From contig JBBCBC010000012.1 in the NCBI GenBank assembly GCA_037126765.1, forward strand, positions 15,066,001-15,130,000: a DNA stretch of 64,000 nucleotides, in the 5' to 3' direction. This DNA comes from Stenogyne calaminthoides. Taxonomy: Eukaryota > Streptophyta > Magnoliopsida > Lamiales > Lamiaceae. A program made the translations under genes and the position numbers. The notes under the pieces were generated by a model. The model was not told where the DNA came from. It did no database searches and was given only the letters and a program-made list of their open reading frames with translations. Positions 21,944 to 33,602 of the stretch are shown here, piece after piece (the stretch's first letter is position 1; each line of letters begins with the position of its first letter).

Positions 21944-24900
21944 TTATTTGGGGATGTCAAACATCCTGTACATCCTTTGCATTAGTTTGTCCAGCTCTTC
22001 TCTTCTATGGATCCCTCCTTTTTCAGCAAATCCATAGTAGGTATTTTTTAACTTTACAGGATCTAGCTTTTTGTCTGGACGCAAAGGTGGAAGGAGTAGT
22101 TCAAAGGGTGGAGCTTCTAGTATTAGTGACATGATCTTGCCTTCTTTCATCACTGTCTGGTAGAAGTCTGGATACTTTGTTTCTAACCAGTTCCGGAATT
22201 CATCATCATTTTCAGTCTGATCTTGATGAATTGGAATCTTCTCCAGGATGTAGACGTCACATAACCATTCTCCTCTGATCTGATCCCATTCTGGAAGCAG
22301 ATCTAGCCGTGCACAGAGGATGTCTTTAACAGGTGCCGGAAGGGTATTCTTATCCCAAGCAATCTCCTCTGCTGCAGCTTCGTTCTTCCTCTTCCTTCGG
22401 ATGTAAGCGATGTTCAGTCCCTTAGCCTCTGCTAACTTCTACTTCTTGATGGCGACCTCTCTTATTCTCTGTCGTGTTTGCTCTTGAACTTGTTCAGGAG
22501 TCATCTGGCTTTTGGTAGAGAATAGGTGGCCTTGTCTCTGATCTTCCGCAGTTGCTTTCACCATCTTGCCTTTGCCTTTCTTTCTCCTCAGAGTCTGCTC
22601 AGGTTCATCTTGTTCGTCTTCTTCAGCTAACTTCTTAGCGAGTTCAAGGCTCTTGGCCTGATCATCAGTTTCCATTCTTTTCTGTACGAACGAAGAAAAG
22701 TCTTCAATCTTGTCGACTCTGGCAGTAATCTCTGAAAGAGTAGTTTTCTGCTCAGTGATCTCTTTGCTATGTTTCTCCACAGTTTCCTTCACTTCAGCAA
22801 CGAGATCAGTAGATGGAGTGGCTGGCAAGTCAGATACAGTGGTTTTCGGTAGAGATGAAATTGTTACCAACTGTGTCTGTTTTTCTTCCTTCTCTTTATT
22901 CTCTTTTCCTTCCCCCTTTTTGGTTTCATCAAAGAGGTTGGACATCTTGCGGTTCAGAGCAGTTAATTGCCACGAGATCTCCTCTCTGAGTTCCTCGACA
23001 ACAAGAGGAGTAATCTGAACGGTGGCAGAAGGTGCAGGAGTGAAAAAGCGTCTGAGAGCAATTTTAATTTCCTGTCTTGCTCGTTCTGTAGAAGCTAGAA
23101 AATGTTGCCAACCCATATCCATGTGGTTGTTAGTCTTGTCCAAGGATGCCCAGACAGTTTCCAAAAGTACTTGTGTCTGATTGAGCATCTCTGTCCGAAC
23201 TGTGAGTTTGTCAGACTGGAGTTTGAGCTTCTCAGCAAGAGGATTTACTAGTTGCATTACTTCAGCAAGGATGGCATTGTGCATCCCAATTGTGTGACTT
23301 CGTTCCTTGTCAACTAGTTTTGCTTGCTCATCTTCAAATCGCTTCATCAGATCTGCTGTGAGCGCTGCAAATTTATCTTCAAATGCAGCCTTGATCCCAT
23401 CCTGAATCTTCTCAGTATAATGATCTAGGGTATCAGAGCTCATCGTAGCAGTCTAGTCAGATGTTGAAGCCTCTCCAAGTCGGGTCTCATCTGCAGCAAC
23501 CATTCTTGGTTCATCGGCATCTCCCTCATGATCTGTAGGAGGTTGAATGGTTTCCTCCCTGTTATCAGCAATCCTAAACCTTTCGTGAATTAACCATCTG
23601 ATATCATCGTCAGATGTAAATTCAACAGCACTTTCAATCCCAGTAGTGTTCAAGCACTCCAACTCCAAGTCGACAAAGAAATCTGATCCCAGAGTTGTCA
23701 TGAGAATCAGAAATTCTTCAATGTTTTTCAGTCTGATATCCCTCAAGAACACAATCTCTTCTATCTGTTGCTGGATGCCAGGATGTTGATCCAATTCAGG
23801 GCATAGATTCAGCAGATACTCCTTGATATGTTGCTTCATTATCCTTATGATGGTGCTTTCTAGAGCAGGTGAAGCAAGCACGGTTCTGGTATTGAAGGGA
23901 TTATGAGAAACGGACACTGGCTTGTCGGATCTCTCAGGCTCCTGTGACTTGATTGGCGATTGGGATATTTGTGGGGATATGTGTGGTTCATTTACAGCGT
24001 TTTGAGGGTGTTCAGTTTCCTGAACGGGTTGATTGATTGGTGGTGTGGGAGATCTTGGTGATCTGATAGGCGAGGGTGAGGGTGAGAAGGTTTTGTGGGG
24101 AGGTGATGATGATTTTTAAGGAGAGGGCGATGGTGATTTGGAAGTGGGCGTTGGTGATCTTTCTCTTTGGAAGATCTTGGTGAGAAAGCGAGAATCGGAT
24201 GGTGATTCTTTCTCGATTGCTCCAACATCCCTTCCGACATTTCTCTCCTTCTTTGCGATTATCTGCTCTTCCCTTACTTCTCGATAGTTGGCTCGGAGGC
24301 GGATTGCTATCTCTTCGTCGATCTTACTTGCCAGTTCGCCGTTCTTCTGGCGACTTGTTGGGCGAGAACTTGGAAGCGATTTCGAGGAGATGAGACTCTC
24401 TTCGACGTTTCCATTGAGCATCTGGTTTCTTGGCGGATCCTTCCTCTTCATCCTCTTCTCGGAATGGCCTCTTCCTACACTTGAACGATCTGCGTTGCCT
24501 TATCTTTTCCTTCTTTTCTCCCTTGGGTTTGGGGCACATAAGGAGTTGGATCCTCATCCAGATTGTCGGTAGGGACTCATCTTTGCCAATATGGCCTTGT
24601 GCTTTGCTTGGTATATCTTTGCTCCATTCTCGTTCCATTTATAATTCTGTGGCAGCTTATCTGACAGAATGATAGAGATTTTGTGTATGAATGATCACTT
24701 GAAAGATAAGCACACTTCATTGCTCTGGGTCAGTTCGAACTTCCCGGAGTCTTTTCTCAGTCTTGCTTTGACCATACCCAACCAATCGATATCTGAAGCC
24801 TTCTTGATTATTGCAGCCATGACACTTATCTTGTACGAAGTGACTGCATCAAGACTGTAGGTTGAGCACATGATCACCTTCTGAACAATTTCAAGAAGAA

Positions 24901-25383
24901 GGCGATATTTTCTCTTCAGATAGGAGGCTTTAACGTTCGTCGTGTTCTCCTTGTTTGTAGGTCTCAACAACTCGGCTTAAAGAAATCCCTTTTCTCCTAC
25001 ATCAGTCGTGTTGGTCTCTGGATTGATGCTTCCTCGAGTTAGGCCGAATATCCTCTGGAGATCGTCATTCGACACTCGTACTTCTAGTCCTCCAACGGAA
25101 GAAATCAGGTCAGCATCAATGTCTTCATCCCTCTGCAGATTGTATAGAAACTCCAGAGCTTCATGTGCTTGGACGATAGGAGGCTTTAACGTTCGTCGTG
25201 TTCTGATGCGTAGAGCGATAGCGTTCAAGTCCACACGCTCGCAAGCACTCCAGAATTTCCAGCGATTCAGGGTCTGGGGTGATGGTGAAGACTACGTACT
25301 TTTCATCAATGATGTCTTTCTTCATCGATGAAAAATTGCATAACTTTTTTCCCTTGGCCCGGTCGTGGAATAAGATATGCCAT
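21944..25383 (-). pseudogene. additional ORF (aORF) of TE-C, unknown function
   Basis: Homologous to the TE-D aORF and, by motif order, to TE-B/F. ATG at 25383 (MAYLIPRPGQGKK), then frame changes. N-terminal domain: AHEALEFLYNL, ISSVGGLEVRV and, at about 24900, YLKRKYRLLLEIV followed by MAAIIKKASDIDWLG. Proline/charge-rich linker 24450-23990, broken. YPEL-type module at 23917-23453 (CPELDQHPGIQQ, RDIRLK), then TAG. A coiled-coil block of 334 residues is open at 23443-22439 (heptads, KKGKGKMVKA basic stretch), then TAG. The C-terminal domain includes WLETKYPDFYQ and ends RMYRMFDIPK at 21944. Only two stops separate 23917 from the C-terminus, so this half is nearly intact. No signal peptide or membrane helix seen; cellular role unknown. 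Confidence 0.8.
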
Positions 25384-25712
25384 TTATGTACGATATGCAA
25401 ATTGATGTTTAGTTTGAGTAAGATATTTCAATAAATTCAGTCAAACTAGTAATTTTAGCATCAATTTAGCAAATAAGCGTTTAGATCTAATAAAAATTAC
25501 AGAAATATATCATCACAAACCAGAGAGAAATTGAGATCATGCAATTAATTAAACAAGAAATTACCAGAAATTGATTCGAAAGATTTAGAAATCGGAAGAG
25601 TAGAATCAATTGATCTCGAAAGTAATTCTCTGAAGGATTTTGAAAGAATTTGATCTTTTGAGAAGACGAAGTAGTGGAAAGAGGTTTTCTGAAAAGATTT
25701 GGATTTTATAGA
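25384..25712 (-). promoter_or_regulatory. Candidate promoter and leader of TE-C aORF
   Basis: On the minus strand, TCTATAAAATCC (25712-25701) is followed by a leader with TTTCTG then GTAATTTCTTG (GT at 25564-25563), a good plant 5' splice site. TE-D has the same TCTG/GTAATTTC in the same place and an AG directly before its ATG. Here the base before ATG is A instead of G, so the acceptor would be mutated. Promoter and intron are inferred from sequence only. Confidence 0.4.
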
Positions 25713-26425
25713 ATACGAGGGAAAACATTTTTGCACAACTTTCCAAAGTACTCAAGTATCCGCGTTTTGAAATCAGTGGCTGAGATTAGTCGGCCAAAAA
25801 ATATTTTGATCGCACGGTTGAGAAAAGTAGTCTTCTCGTATTTTGGACTCAAAAATTCGCAATAAAACGCATTAAAAACACATTTTCAAGTCCGCATTAA
25901 AAGTTTTGCAGAGCATGCGTCATGAACAGAGTAAAACATTTTATTTAAATAACGCATGTAAGGTATTCAGAAAGGGATAAATAAGAGAACGTGTCTGACT
26001 GATTGATATTGTAATCAACCAGTTACCACTTGTGATCTGATTTGGTACTTGTTGATTTTACTAATGGTAGACTTAAGCATTTCCCAATAATATCTCACTC
26101 ATCTGATCAGATTCTTGCTTGAAACACTTCGTTACTTATCTGATCCACTTATCTGATACTCTTTATCCTTCAGTCTTCTTCTAATCAGCCCGTAGTTACT
26201 GAAGTCAACTCCCGCCAAAACTTTTACTTCGGGGAGTCCAAAAGTCATCTCGATTCCCAAATCGGCGCGATTTGACATTCTATAATAATGGCATAGATAC
26301 GCTGTGATTAATCACACCGTTAACTCATCAAACCTTTAGCCGCGTGTTCCTTACGCGTTGTCGATGCAAATTTCTCTTAAGGTCTTCTGAGAAAATAAAT
26401 TTACATTTATACCCCTAATTTCCTT

Positions 26426-26435
26426 CTATAAATTA
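26426..26435 (+). promoter_or_regulatory. TATA box of antisense unit, TE-C
   Basis: CTATAAATTA lies 82 bp upstream of the plus-strand ORF. The homologous CTATAAATT is at 43441-43449 in TE-D, and upstream sequence is conserved too (GCGTGTTCCTTACGCG-like). Confidence 0.5.
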
Positions 26436-26507
26436 GCCTGGGGTGTTTAGGCAAACAACACAACATAAACCATTCATCTTCTTTAGCATATACTTCATGC
26501 TTTTCTG

Positions 26508-26900
26508 ATGAGTTCCTTATTACCGGTGAAACTTCCGGTGGGAACCTTTAACCCTTTTCCAATGAATTCAGCTTCTCAAATCAACCCTGTGTGTTCCTTC
26601 ACACTGCTTTCGTCGTCATCTAAGATTTCACATACGATCAATGCTAAGCTTCTTTACCACCATGGAGGCGGATCTGCTAAGGCAAATGAGAAGGAACTTC
26701 TCCTAACCGTATGCACCTTGTGTGCCTATCAAGATGACGGAATTAGCATCAACAGACTCAGTCTGAAACAAAACTTGAGTTTGGTATATGGTCTGCATCA
26801 GTCAACAACTGATCTTCATATATCAAACTCAATTTTTGCATGCGACACAAGTGTCTGTTTGGTCCTTGTGACCAATCCTGTGGCACTGTGCCCCATTTAA
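26508..26900 (+). CDS. Antisense ORF in TE-C, unknown protein (130 aa)
   Basis: Unrecognised. It lies opposite to the element's own transcription, between pol and aORF. The protein starts MSSLLPVKLP and includes SASQINPVC, a Ser run (LLSSSSKISH), AKLLYHHGGGSA and LLLTVCTLCAYQDDGISIN. TE-D carries a homologue at 43507-43779 with the same motifs, so the frame is at least historically shared. The TE-D start aligns with an ATG at 26497 that is out of frame here. Beyond the stop, HLTAGEP and GSWL are readable in another frame in both elements, hinting at a longer ancestral protein. It could be a captured host gene piece or a genuine antisense gene; coding status is uncertain. Confidence 0.4.
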   Translation: MSSLLPVKLPVGTFNPFPMNSASQINPVCSFTLLSSSSKISHTINAKLLYHHGGGSAKANEKELLLTVCTLCAYQDDGISINRLSLKQNLSLVYGLHQSTTDLHISNSIFACDTSVCLVLVTNPVALCPI

Positions 26901-27511
26901 CAGCTGGAGAGCCCGTTGATTTCACGTCTGAGGGCTCCTGGCTTGGACATCCTTCAAAGCCTCTCTCGCTCCTCACTCCGAAGCTTTTGAGATTGGCTCA
27001 GGATTCTCGAGGGACGCCCCTTCTTAGGATCGAGGGAAAATGAGAGCATCATACCTTAAACTCTCTCTCTTCTTCCCTACCTAGGGTTGGGTTAGGGCTT
27101 ATGGTTTATGACCTCCGGGTCTTCTTGTACTTGTAATACCACTTGAAGATAGCTTGTAGCACTTGTAGCTTGTGATATCACTTGTAACTTGTAAATTTGA
27201 CCTCCGGGTCTTTATTAATGAAAAATTCTGTTATTTCATTGTTGTGTTGCTTCTTCTGACTTATGCGATCTGTAGCTTCAATTTGACTTGCTTGTTGACT
27301 GCAGCTTTAATCGACTTATAAAGTAATCTACCAATCTGATCAGTTCCCCCTTAATCTAATATGTCTTGAACTGATCTGCTCCTTGTCTGAACTTCAGATC
27401 AGCTACTTATCTGACTTTTTGATATGCTCCTTATCTGAAATTCAGATCGGCTCCTCATCTGGTCGTATGATCAGTTTAGATTCCTAACTCAACTGATTCC
27501 ACTTAACTTGG

Positions 27512-29639
27512 TTAGTCTTTTAACCAACTGGTTCTGGAGATCAGTCCTTCAACCATATCTGGTGCATTTTCTCCAAGATCCAGAAGCCCTAGCTCGTTGC
27601 ATAACTCTCTGAATCTGATATCAGCTAGCGGCTTAGTTAAGATATCAGCTTTCTGCTTGTCAGTATGGATCTTTTCCATCCTGATATTCTTCTTTTCAAC
27701 GTGATCTCTGATAAAATAGTGTCTGACATCCACATGCTTGCATCTTGTATCACATGCTTGCATCTTGTATGTAGAACAGGATTCTGAGTGATTGCAATAG
27801 CACTATTACTGTCACAGAATATAGGTACGTTCTTAGCTACGATGTTGTAATCCCTCAGCTGCTGACTTAGCCAGATCAGTTGGGAACAACAGCTTCCTAC
27901 AGCCATATATTCTACTTCAGTAGTAGATGTCACAACTGATGTCTGCTTCTTCGAAAACCAAGAGATCAGTTTATTTCCCAGAAACTGACATGATCCTGAG
28001 GTTGACTTCCTGTCGATTCTGCAACCTCCGTAATCTGAATCAGAATACCCACTAAGATCTAGATTATCATCTGATGGGTAAAATAAACCAAGGTTTACAG
28101 TCCCCTTCAGATACTTGAGAATCCGCTTAGCTGCTTCTAGGTGGCTTTGCATTGTATTTGCTTGAAATCTGGCACATACACCTACTGCAAAAATAATGTC
28201 TAGTCTGCTGGCAGTCAGGTATAGTAGTGATCCAATCAGAGCTCTATATTCTTTCTGATTAACTTTCTGACCATCTTCATCTAGATCCATCTTAAACCCG
28301 GTCATCATGGGAATTCTGGCTTCCTTTCAATGTTGAACTCCAAACTTTGCCAGTAGATTCCTTGTGTACTTCGCTTGGCAGATGAATATCCCTTCTATAC
28401 TCTGCTTGACTTGTAAACCCAAAAAGTAATTCATCTGGCCCATCATGGACATCTCGAACTTCCCTTGCATCAATTTGCTGAATTTCTCACATAGCTTCTT
28501 GTTGGGAGATCCGAAGATGATGTCGTCCACGTAAATCTGAACCATCAGAATATCTTCTCCATCTTCTATTCTGAATAAGGTTCTATCCACTATTCCTTTA
28601 GTGAAGCTGTCTGTCAAGAACTGAGAGAGTGTATCATACCAAGCTCGAGGAGCTTGTTTCAGGCCGTAAAGAGCTTTCCTTAAATGGTACACTTGGTTGC
28701 CTTTTTCAAAGCCTGGAGGTTGTTCGACATAAACTTCCTCTGCTAGTACCCCGTTTAAGAATGCACTCTTTACATCCATCTGATACACAGTGAACCCTCT
28801 GTGAGTAGCATATGCCAGAAACAGCCGAATGGCTTCTAGGCGAGCTACTGGTGCAAAGGTCCCATCATAATCAATTCCTTCTGATTGTGAATACCATTTA
28901 GCAACAAGTCTTGCCTTATTCCTGGTTATGACATTATTCTCATCTCTCTTGTTCTTGAATACCCACTTTGTGCCAATCACGTCTTGATGAGTTGGTCTGT
29001 CCACCAGTTTCCAAACTTGATTTCTCTCAAACTGTTCCAGTTCCTCTTCCATGGCTAGAATCCAGCTTGCGTCTTGTAGAGCTTCTTCTACTGTAGTTGG
29101 TTCCTTCAAAGACAGATAACAGCAGTACATGGCACTTTCACCAATCTGATGTCTAGTTTTGACTCTATCAGATGGGTCTCCGATAATCAAATCCGTTGGA
29201 TGACTGGTAATCCAGGTCCTTCTGTTCTGATGTGCGTCTGTTTGGAGAACATCACCCATATCTGATAGTAGTTCATTACTAGTGATTGGGAGTGGTGCGG
29301 AATTATGATCCACTTGATAAGAACATGTCTCAGCTGATGTTGGACTCATCATGTGCTGATGTCTGTTCGTAGGAACTTCAGGAGTTCCCCCTGAACCAGA
29401 TGGTTCAGTTGATACTGTCTCAGCTGTAACAACTTCTTTACTGACAGTTGTGCGTACCTTAGGGTCTGATTGACCTGTTGAATCAGCAAGATCAAGTTCT
29501 GGGATGTACACTTTTACGTGTTTAGCTTCTTTCTCCTTGATGCATAGCTGATCCATTTTCTGCGTGTCAGGTAGCGGTTGATCTGGTACGGCTTGTTCTG
29601 AGGCAGCTTTCTCTTGTTCAGAAAATGTCTCATCAAAGA
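27512..29639 (-). pseudogene. pol: reverse transcriptase-RNase H of TE-C
   Basis: A long open frame to 28327 carries the acidic linker, then RT: KWVFKNKRDE, YQMDVKSAFLNGVL, YGLKQAPRAWYD and intact YVDD (28533-28522). TGA at 28329-28327 replaces a Cys codon (TGT in TE-D). RNase H follows (28308-27637) with YSDSDYGGCRIDRKST, STTEVEYM and FCDSNSAIAI. A perfect 20-bp tandem duplication (27731-27770) shifts the frame inside the RCKHVDVRH segment. The C-terminus is completed in another frame, ending at 27512. Compared with TE-D only a few mutations separate it from an open enzyme. Confidence 0.92.
27731..27770. repeat. 20-bp tandem duplication in TE-C RNase H
   Basis: CACATGCTTGCATCTTGTAT occurs twice in direct succession (27731-27750, 27751-27770). 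TE-D has one copy (about 44687-44706). Confidence 0.95.
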
Positions 29640-30897
29640 CCACATGTGGTGTTTCTTCCACAACTAGGGTTCGTTTGTTGTAAACTCTGAAAGCCTTGCT
29701 GGATGAGGAATATCCTAAGAATATGCCCTCATCTGACTTGGCCTCAAAAGTCTTCAACTGACTTTTCCCATTGTTGTGTATGAAACACTTGCACCCAAAA
29801 ACATGGAAGTATGAAACATGAAGTTTTCTGCCCTTCCATAGTTCATAAGGTGTTTTGAAGTAAGTCTTAGTCAGAGAACATCTGTTCTGAGTATGGCATG
29901 CAGTGTTGATTGCTTCTGCCCAGAAACGGCTTGGTGTGGCATGTTAAGCTAACATAGTGCGAGCAGCTTCCTTGAGAGTTCTGTTTCTCCGTTCTGCTAC
30001 TCCATTTTGTTGTGGCGTTCTTGCAGCTATCGTTTCATGCTGTATACCAAACTCAGTGCAAAAATCAGTAATAAAGGAATTCAGGAACTCTGTACCTTTA
30101 TCTGATCTAATTTTTACTATGCTGACATCCATCTCGTTTTGTAGCTTCTTGAGCAGCTCTTGTATAAGAATACAACCCAAGTACACTTGGAATAATCATC
30201 CACGATGACTAGAGTATATTTGCATCCACTGAGACTGACTGGTGTAACTGGTCCGAATAGATCCATATGGAGCAGTTGCAGTACTCTACTGGATGCCAGT
30301 CCAGGTATTCCCTTGAATGAGGCTTTAACTTGTTTTCCCTTCTGACATGCGGCACATGTCTGATATTTGGAGAATATCTCATTTGGAAGTTCCTCAACCA
30401 AAGACATCCTAGCTATCTTGTTAAGAGTCTTGAAGTTCAGATGACTCAATCTTTTGTGCCAGAGCCAACTGCTACTTTTGGAACTCAACAATTAAGCATG
30501 TATTCCTTAGACAACTGTTCCAATCTGCTGTGTAGATCGTCCCTTTCCTTGAACCAGTTAGCAAGGTTTGTTGAGTGACTCGATTCCTAATCGTACACTT
30601 GTCGCTCGAGAACTCAACGCTGAATCCATTGTCGCAGAATTGTGAAACTGATAGTAGATTGTGCTTTAATCCTTCGACATACGAGACTCCAGTTACTTGT
30701 ACATCATCATTCTCTAAGGTTCCGAATCCTTTGGTAAAACCAAAGTTATCATCATCGAATAGTACACGTGGGCCTTCTTGTTCTTTGTAAGAGCTAAGGA
30801 GATGTTTGCTTCCAGTCATGTGCCTTGAGCATCCACTATCGATGTACCAGAGAGTTGCATGTACACCTCCTTTGTTGGCCAGTCCCACGCGAACCTG
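29640..30897 (-). pseudogene. pol: protease-integrase of TE-C
   Basis: Reads from 30897 (after TTGCAG). Protease LWYIDSGCSRHMTG has the DSG motif intact. The GAG-pre-integrase zinc module (LWHKRLSHLN ... CAACQKGKQ) and integrase core (LLHMDLFGPVTP, SDKGTEF, QQNGVAERRN) are present. Breaks: a TAA near 30492 between protease and zinc module (TE-D reads through); loss of about 28 bp near 30163, which shifts the frame after VVFLYK; and TAA at 29946-29944 after ARTMLA. The C-terminal integrase region (IFLGYSSSSKAFRVYN) is open and continuous with RT. Confidence 0.9.
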
Positions 30898-30905
30898 CAA
30901 TCAAA

Positions 30906-33463
30906 TCAGGCTTTAGGTACCCCTTTGGAATTGGATCCTGGGGGGTTAGTGGTGAATTTAGGGATCCACACAAACAGAGCACTTCTATGGTAATCAGATA
31001 GATTAGAAGGTCTGATTTGTCTCCCATACAAATCAACATAATCATACGTCTCTTTATATGCTTTCTGATTAGTATGATTATTCGTGTGAGCCTTGGGTGA
31101 CTTAGAAGACTTGGGATTTTTCTTTATATTTTGTCTTCTTTTAATCCAGTGTGGCTCAGGTGCAGTAGCCCTAGATCTCTGGTTATACGGGTAGGTACGA
31201 CTGCTACCATCAAAAGATTTATATCTCTTTGGCATAGATGGTCTTTGCAGTTTACCTATAGCTTGCTTATTAGGTAGCTGACCTTAATTGGGTCTCAGAT
31301 TAGATTGCCTTCTTGCAGGTTGTCTCTTCTGATACCTAATCTGTTGATCAGGTTGAGGTCTCTTCGGAAGAACTGGGTTCTTCTGTTGATTCCTCGGCTG
31401 ATGCTTAATCAGTTGGGGTCTATTTTTGTTCCCTTTCTGATTAGGCACTTGCCTTACTTGCTCAGCAGGTCTTTTTCCCTTATCAGATACATGTTTAGCT
31501 TTTTGTGTATCACCCTTCTGAAGTGAATCAAATGGGGCTTTTGAGGATGTAGAAGGGTTCTCATACCCAATTCCCTTCTTGTTAGTTGGCGTTCGAAAAT
31601 AGGTGTTCATATCTTAAATGATTTTTGATGACTTCGTGAAAACCTCTATTTTCTTGCGCAAACTATCCTCAGTAGATTTTAGACTCTCGTGTAGTCGGAA
31701 TAGCTCATCAATTTTAGCTTGAAGGATTTTGAAATCATCAGCTTGCTATTTGTTGATTGCTAGCTGATCTTTGATTTGCTTCTCCTGATCAGAAGATTTA
31801 ACTTCAGAATGTTAAGTTCCTCGCCACCTTGAGCAATTTCAATGATTTCGTTTCGGTAGTTTTTCTTGACAAATTCTTCTTTTAACAAAGTGATTATTTC
31901 GATCCTTAGCTTGTCATTTTCAAACTTCCACTATTGTATAAGTGTCTCTCGTGATCGAGAGATCATCAAGCAATTGCTCAGAGTAGAGCTGCAAGTCAAT
32001 CTCTCCAGTAGGTGTGCTAATGATAGCAGGTGTGGAAATAGAAAAAGCAGAAGGTTCGGAGGTTACCTCAGATTGGTCTCCTTCCTTGGTCATCAGGCAG
32101 ATTTCATCGTTATCTGAAGAGAATATCGATCTTCATGTTCGTGGAAGTCAGCGACCCAGCTTTGCTTATCGAGCGAAGTCTTCTCTGGATGAGTAGCGGA
32201 GAATCCTCGGAAGGCAGATTGGAATCATCAATTTCAGATGTGTCAGCGATCATGGCTTTTCTATCTCTAAGGCGTTGCTCTCTTCTGTTCCGTTTCTCTT
32301 CCCTTTCTATGGGAGTCGGTCGAGGCGTGGGTCTTTGTAGTGACTGGTTTCTCGCGATTGAAGCATGATCCTCGATCTCTGAAACTTCCTCTGCCCGTGA
32401 GTCACTCCGTCATGTAGGATCTGTCGGTGTGACTTCCCTTTTCGATGGTATCCCGAACTCCTTCTGTCGGATCTGTTATATCTTCTCTCATCGGCGGATC
32501 ATCTCTTTTCTTTTATTCTCTGTGATCTCTTGATCATCGGATCTGGTTCTTTCTAGTGATCATCGGTTGGCCTCACTGTTTCTTACATTGTCTTGATAGT
32601 CTCTGTAGAATCTCCGATGCTTACCAAGTTGAGTATTTGATCTTTCAAGTTTCTGTAAAGCGAAGCGATCTGTTACCTTGACTCATTATGTTTCCAACAG
32701 GTTCAGTGGCCTTTGATCTGCTGCTGGTTGCTTTAAACGCAACTGATTTAGACGTTGAGGCTTCAGCAGGCGTCTCATCTTCATCTGCTTTTCCTCTTTC
32801 GATTAAATCAAACTCGTGAGCTTTAAGGCTTAGGATCAAGCTACTCGGCTTCATCTTTGAAATGTCTTGGCAATCCTTGATTACCGTGACTTTCATGTCC
32901 CATTTCTTGGTAAGAGATCTTAAGATCTTGTAGTTGATATCTTTGTCTGACATCTCTCTTTCAAGTTCTCGCAGTTTATTCACTGACATGGTGATCCTCC
33001 CATCGAGCTCGTTGATGGTCTCGTTGGGCAACATCTTTAGCTTTTCGAACTTCACCAGTTCAGCTTGTAGTCGGCTGTCTTTGATCTGATCATTTTCTTC
33101 ACATATCTCAGCAAGAGTATCCCACATTGCTTTCGCGGTTTTGAGATACTTTATCTTCTCCTTTGTGACTTTATCCATCGTCTTCATGATTATATGCCTG
33201 GCGATTGTATCTAGAGTATACAACTTTCTTTCTTCTGCATCCATCAAGGCTGGGCTTTTTCGTACAAGACTTCCCGGTGCAAAGTCTGGATCTCCTCCAA
33301 CTGCTGGGTTGTTGCGATATATGATGATGGGTCCTCGTTCAATGACTTCCATCATTCTGCCGCTTATCGATCCTAGATGGTTGCACATATATATAGTCCA
33401 ATCTGCATACTCATCAATTGAAAACTTAGGCAAATCATGATACATGCCAGATGTATTATCCAT
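30906..33463 (-). pseudogene. gag: gag of TE-C
   Basis: Start MDNTSGMYHDLPKFSIDEY at 33463, as in TE-D. A UBN2-like capsid domain is open to 32645 (WTIYMCNHL, AKAMWDTLAEI, ILRSLTKKWDMKV). From about 32640 to 32000 the sequence lies in a CWG-corrupted patch: the knuckle that in TE-D reads CFNCEKPGH is unreadable because AACTGTGAG appears as AATCGCGAG. The basic C-terminal region is open in pieces (31610-31284, 31235-30906) and ends KGVPKA before TGA (30908-30906). True damage and sequence artefact cannot be separated here. Confidence 0.85.
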
Positions 33464-33588
33464 GCTGAGTGATTTTGAAAACGAATGAGTTTTTTAAAAA
33501 AATGGTTTTTCAAGATCTGTTCAAATGACCACAAAGATTCTTCCTCAAGAATCAATGATACTCAAAGCCAGTGGTCTCTAGAACCACT

Positions 33589-33600
33589 GCTTTGATACTA
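33589..33600 (-). other. Primer-binding site, TE-C (two mismatches)
   Basis: Minus strand TAGTATCAAAGC, versus TGGTATCAGAGC. Both differences are G-to-A, consistent with ageing after insertion. Confidence 0.88.
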
Positions 33601-33602
33601 CT

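Larger units (their letters stand above)
25713..27511. other. pol-aORF spacer of TE-C
   Basis: About 1.8 kb between RNase H and aORF without sense coding. It contains aORF upstream sequence (25713-26300) and a plus-strand unit: TATA 26426-26435, ORF 26508-26900, then TTGTACTTGTAA and AATGAAAA 3'UTR-like sequence near 27125-27240. It is conserved with the TE-D spacer 42617-44467; TE-B and TE-F have no counterpart. Confidence 0.65.

Noticed and set aside
22710..23018. Plus-strand ORFs opposite the TE-C aORF
   Set aside because: Mirror frames of the coiled-coil coding sequence, with no independent support.
24199..24672. Cluster of overlapping ORFs on both strands within the TE-C aORF linker
   Set aside because: Low-complexity basic/acidic linker gives long frames on both strands; only the minus strand continues the aORF.
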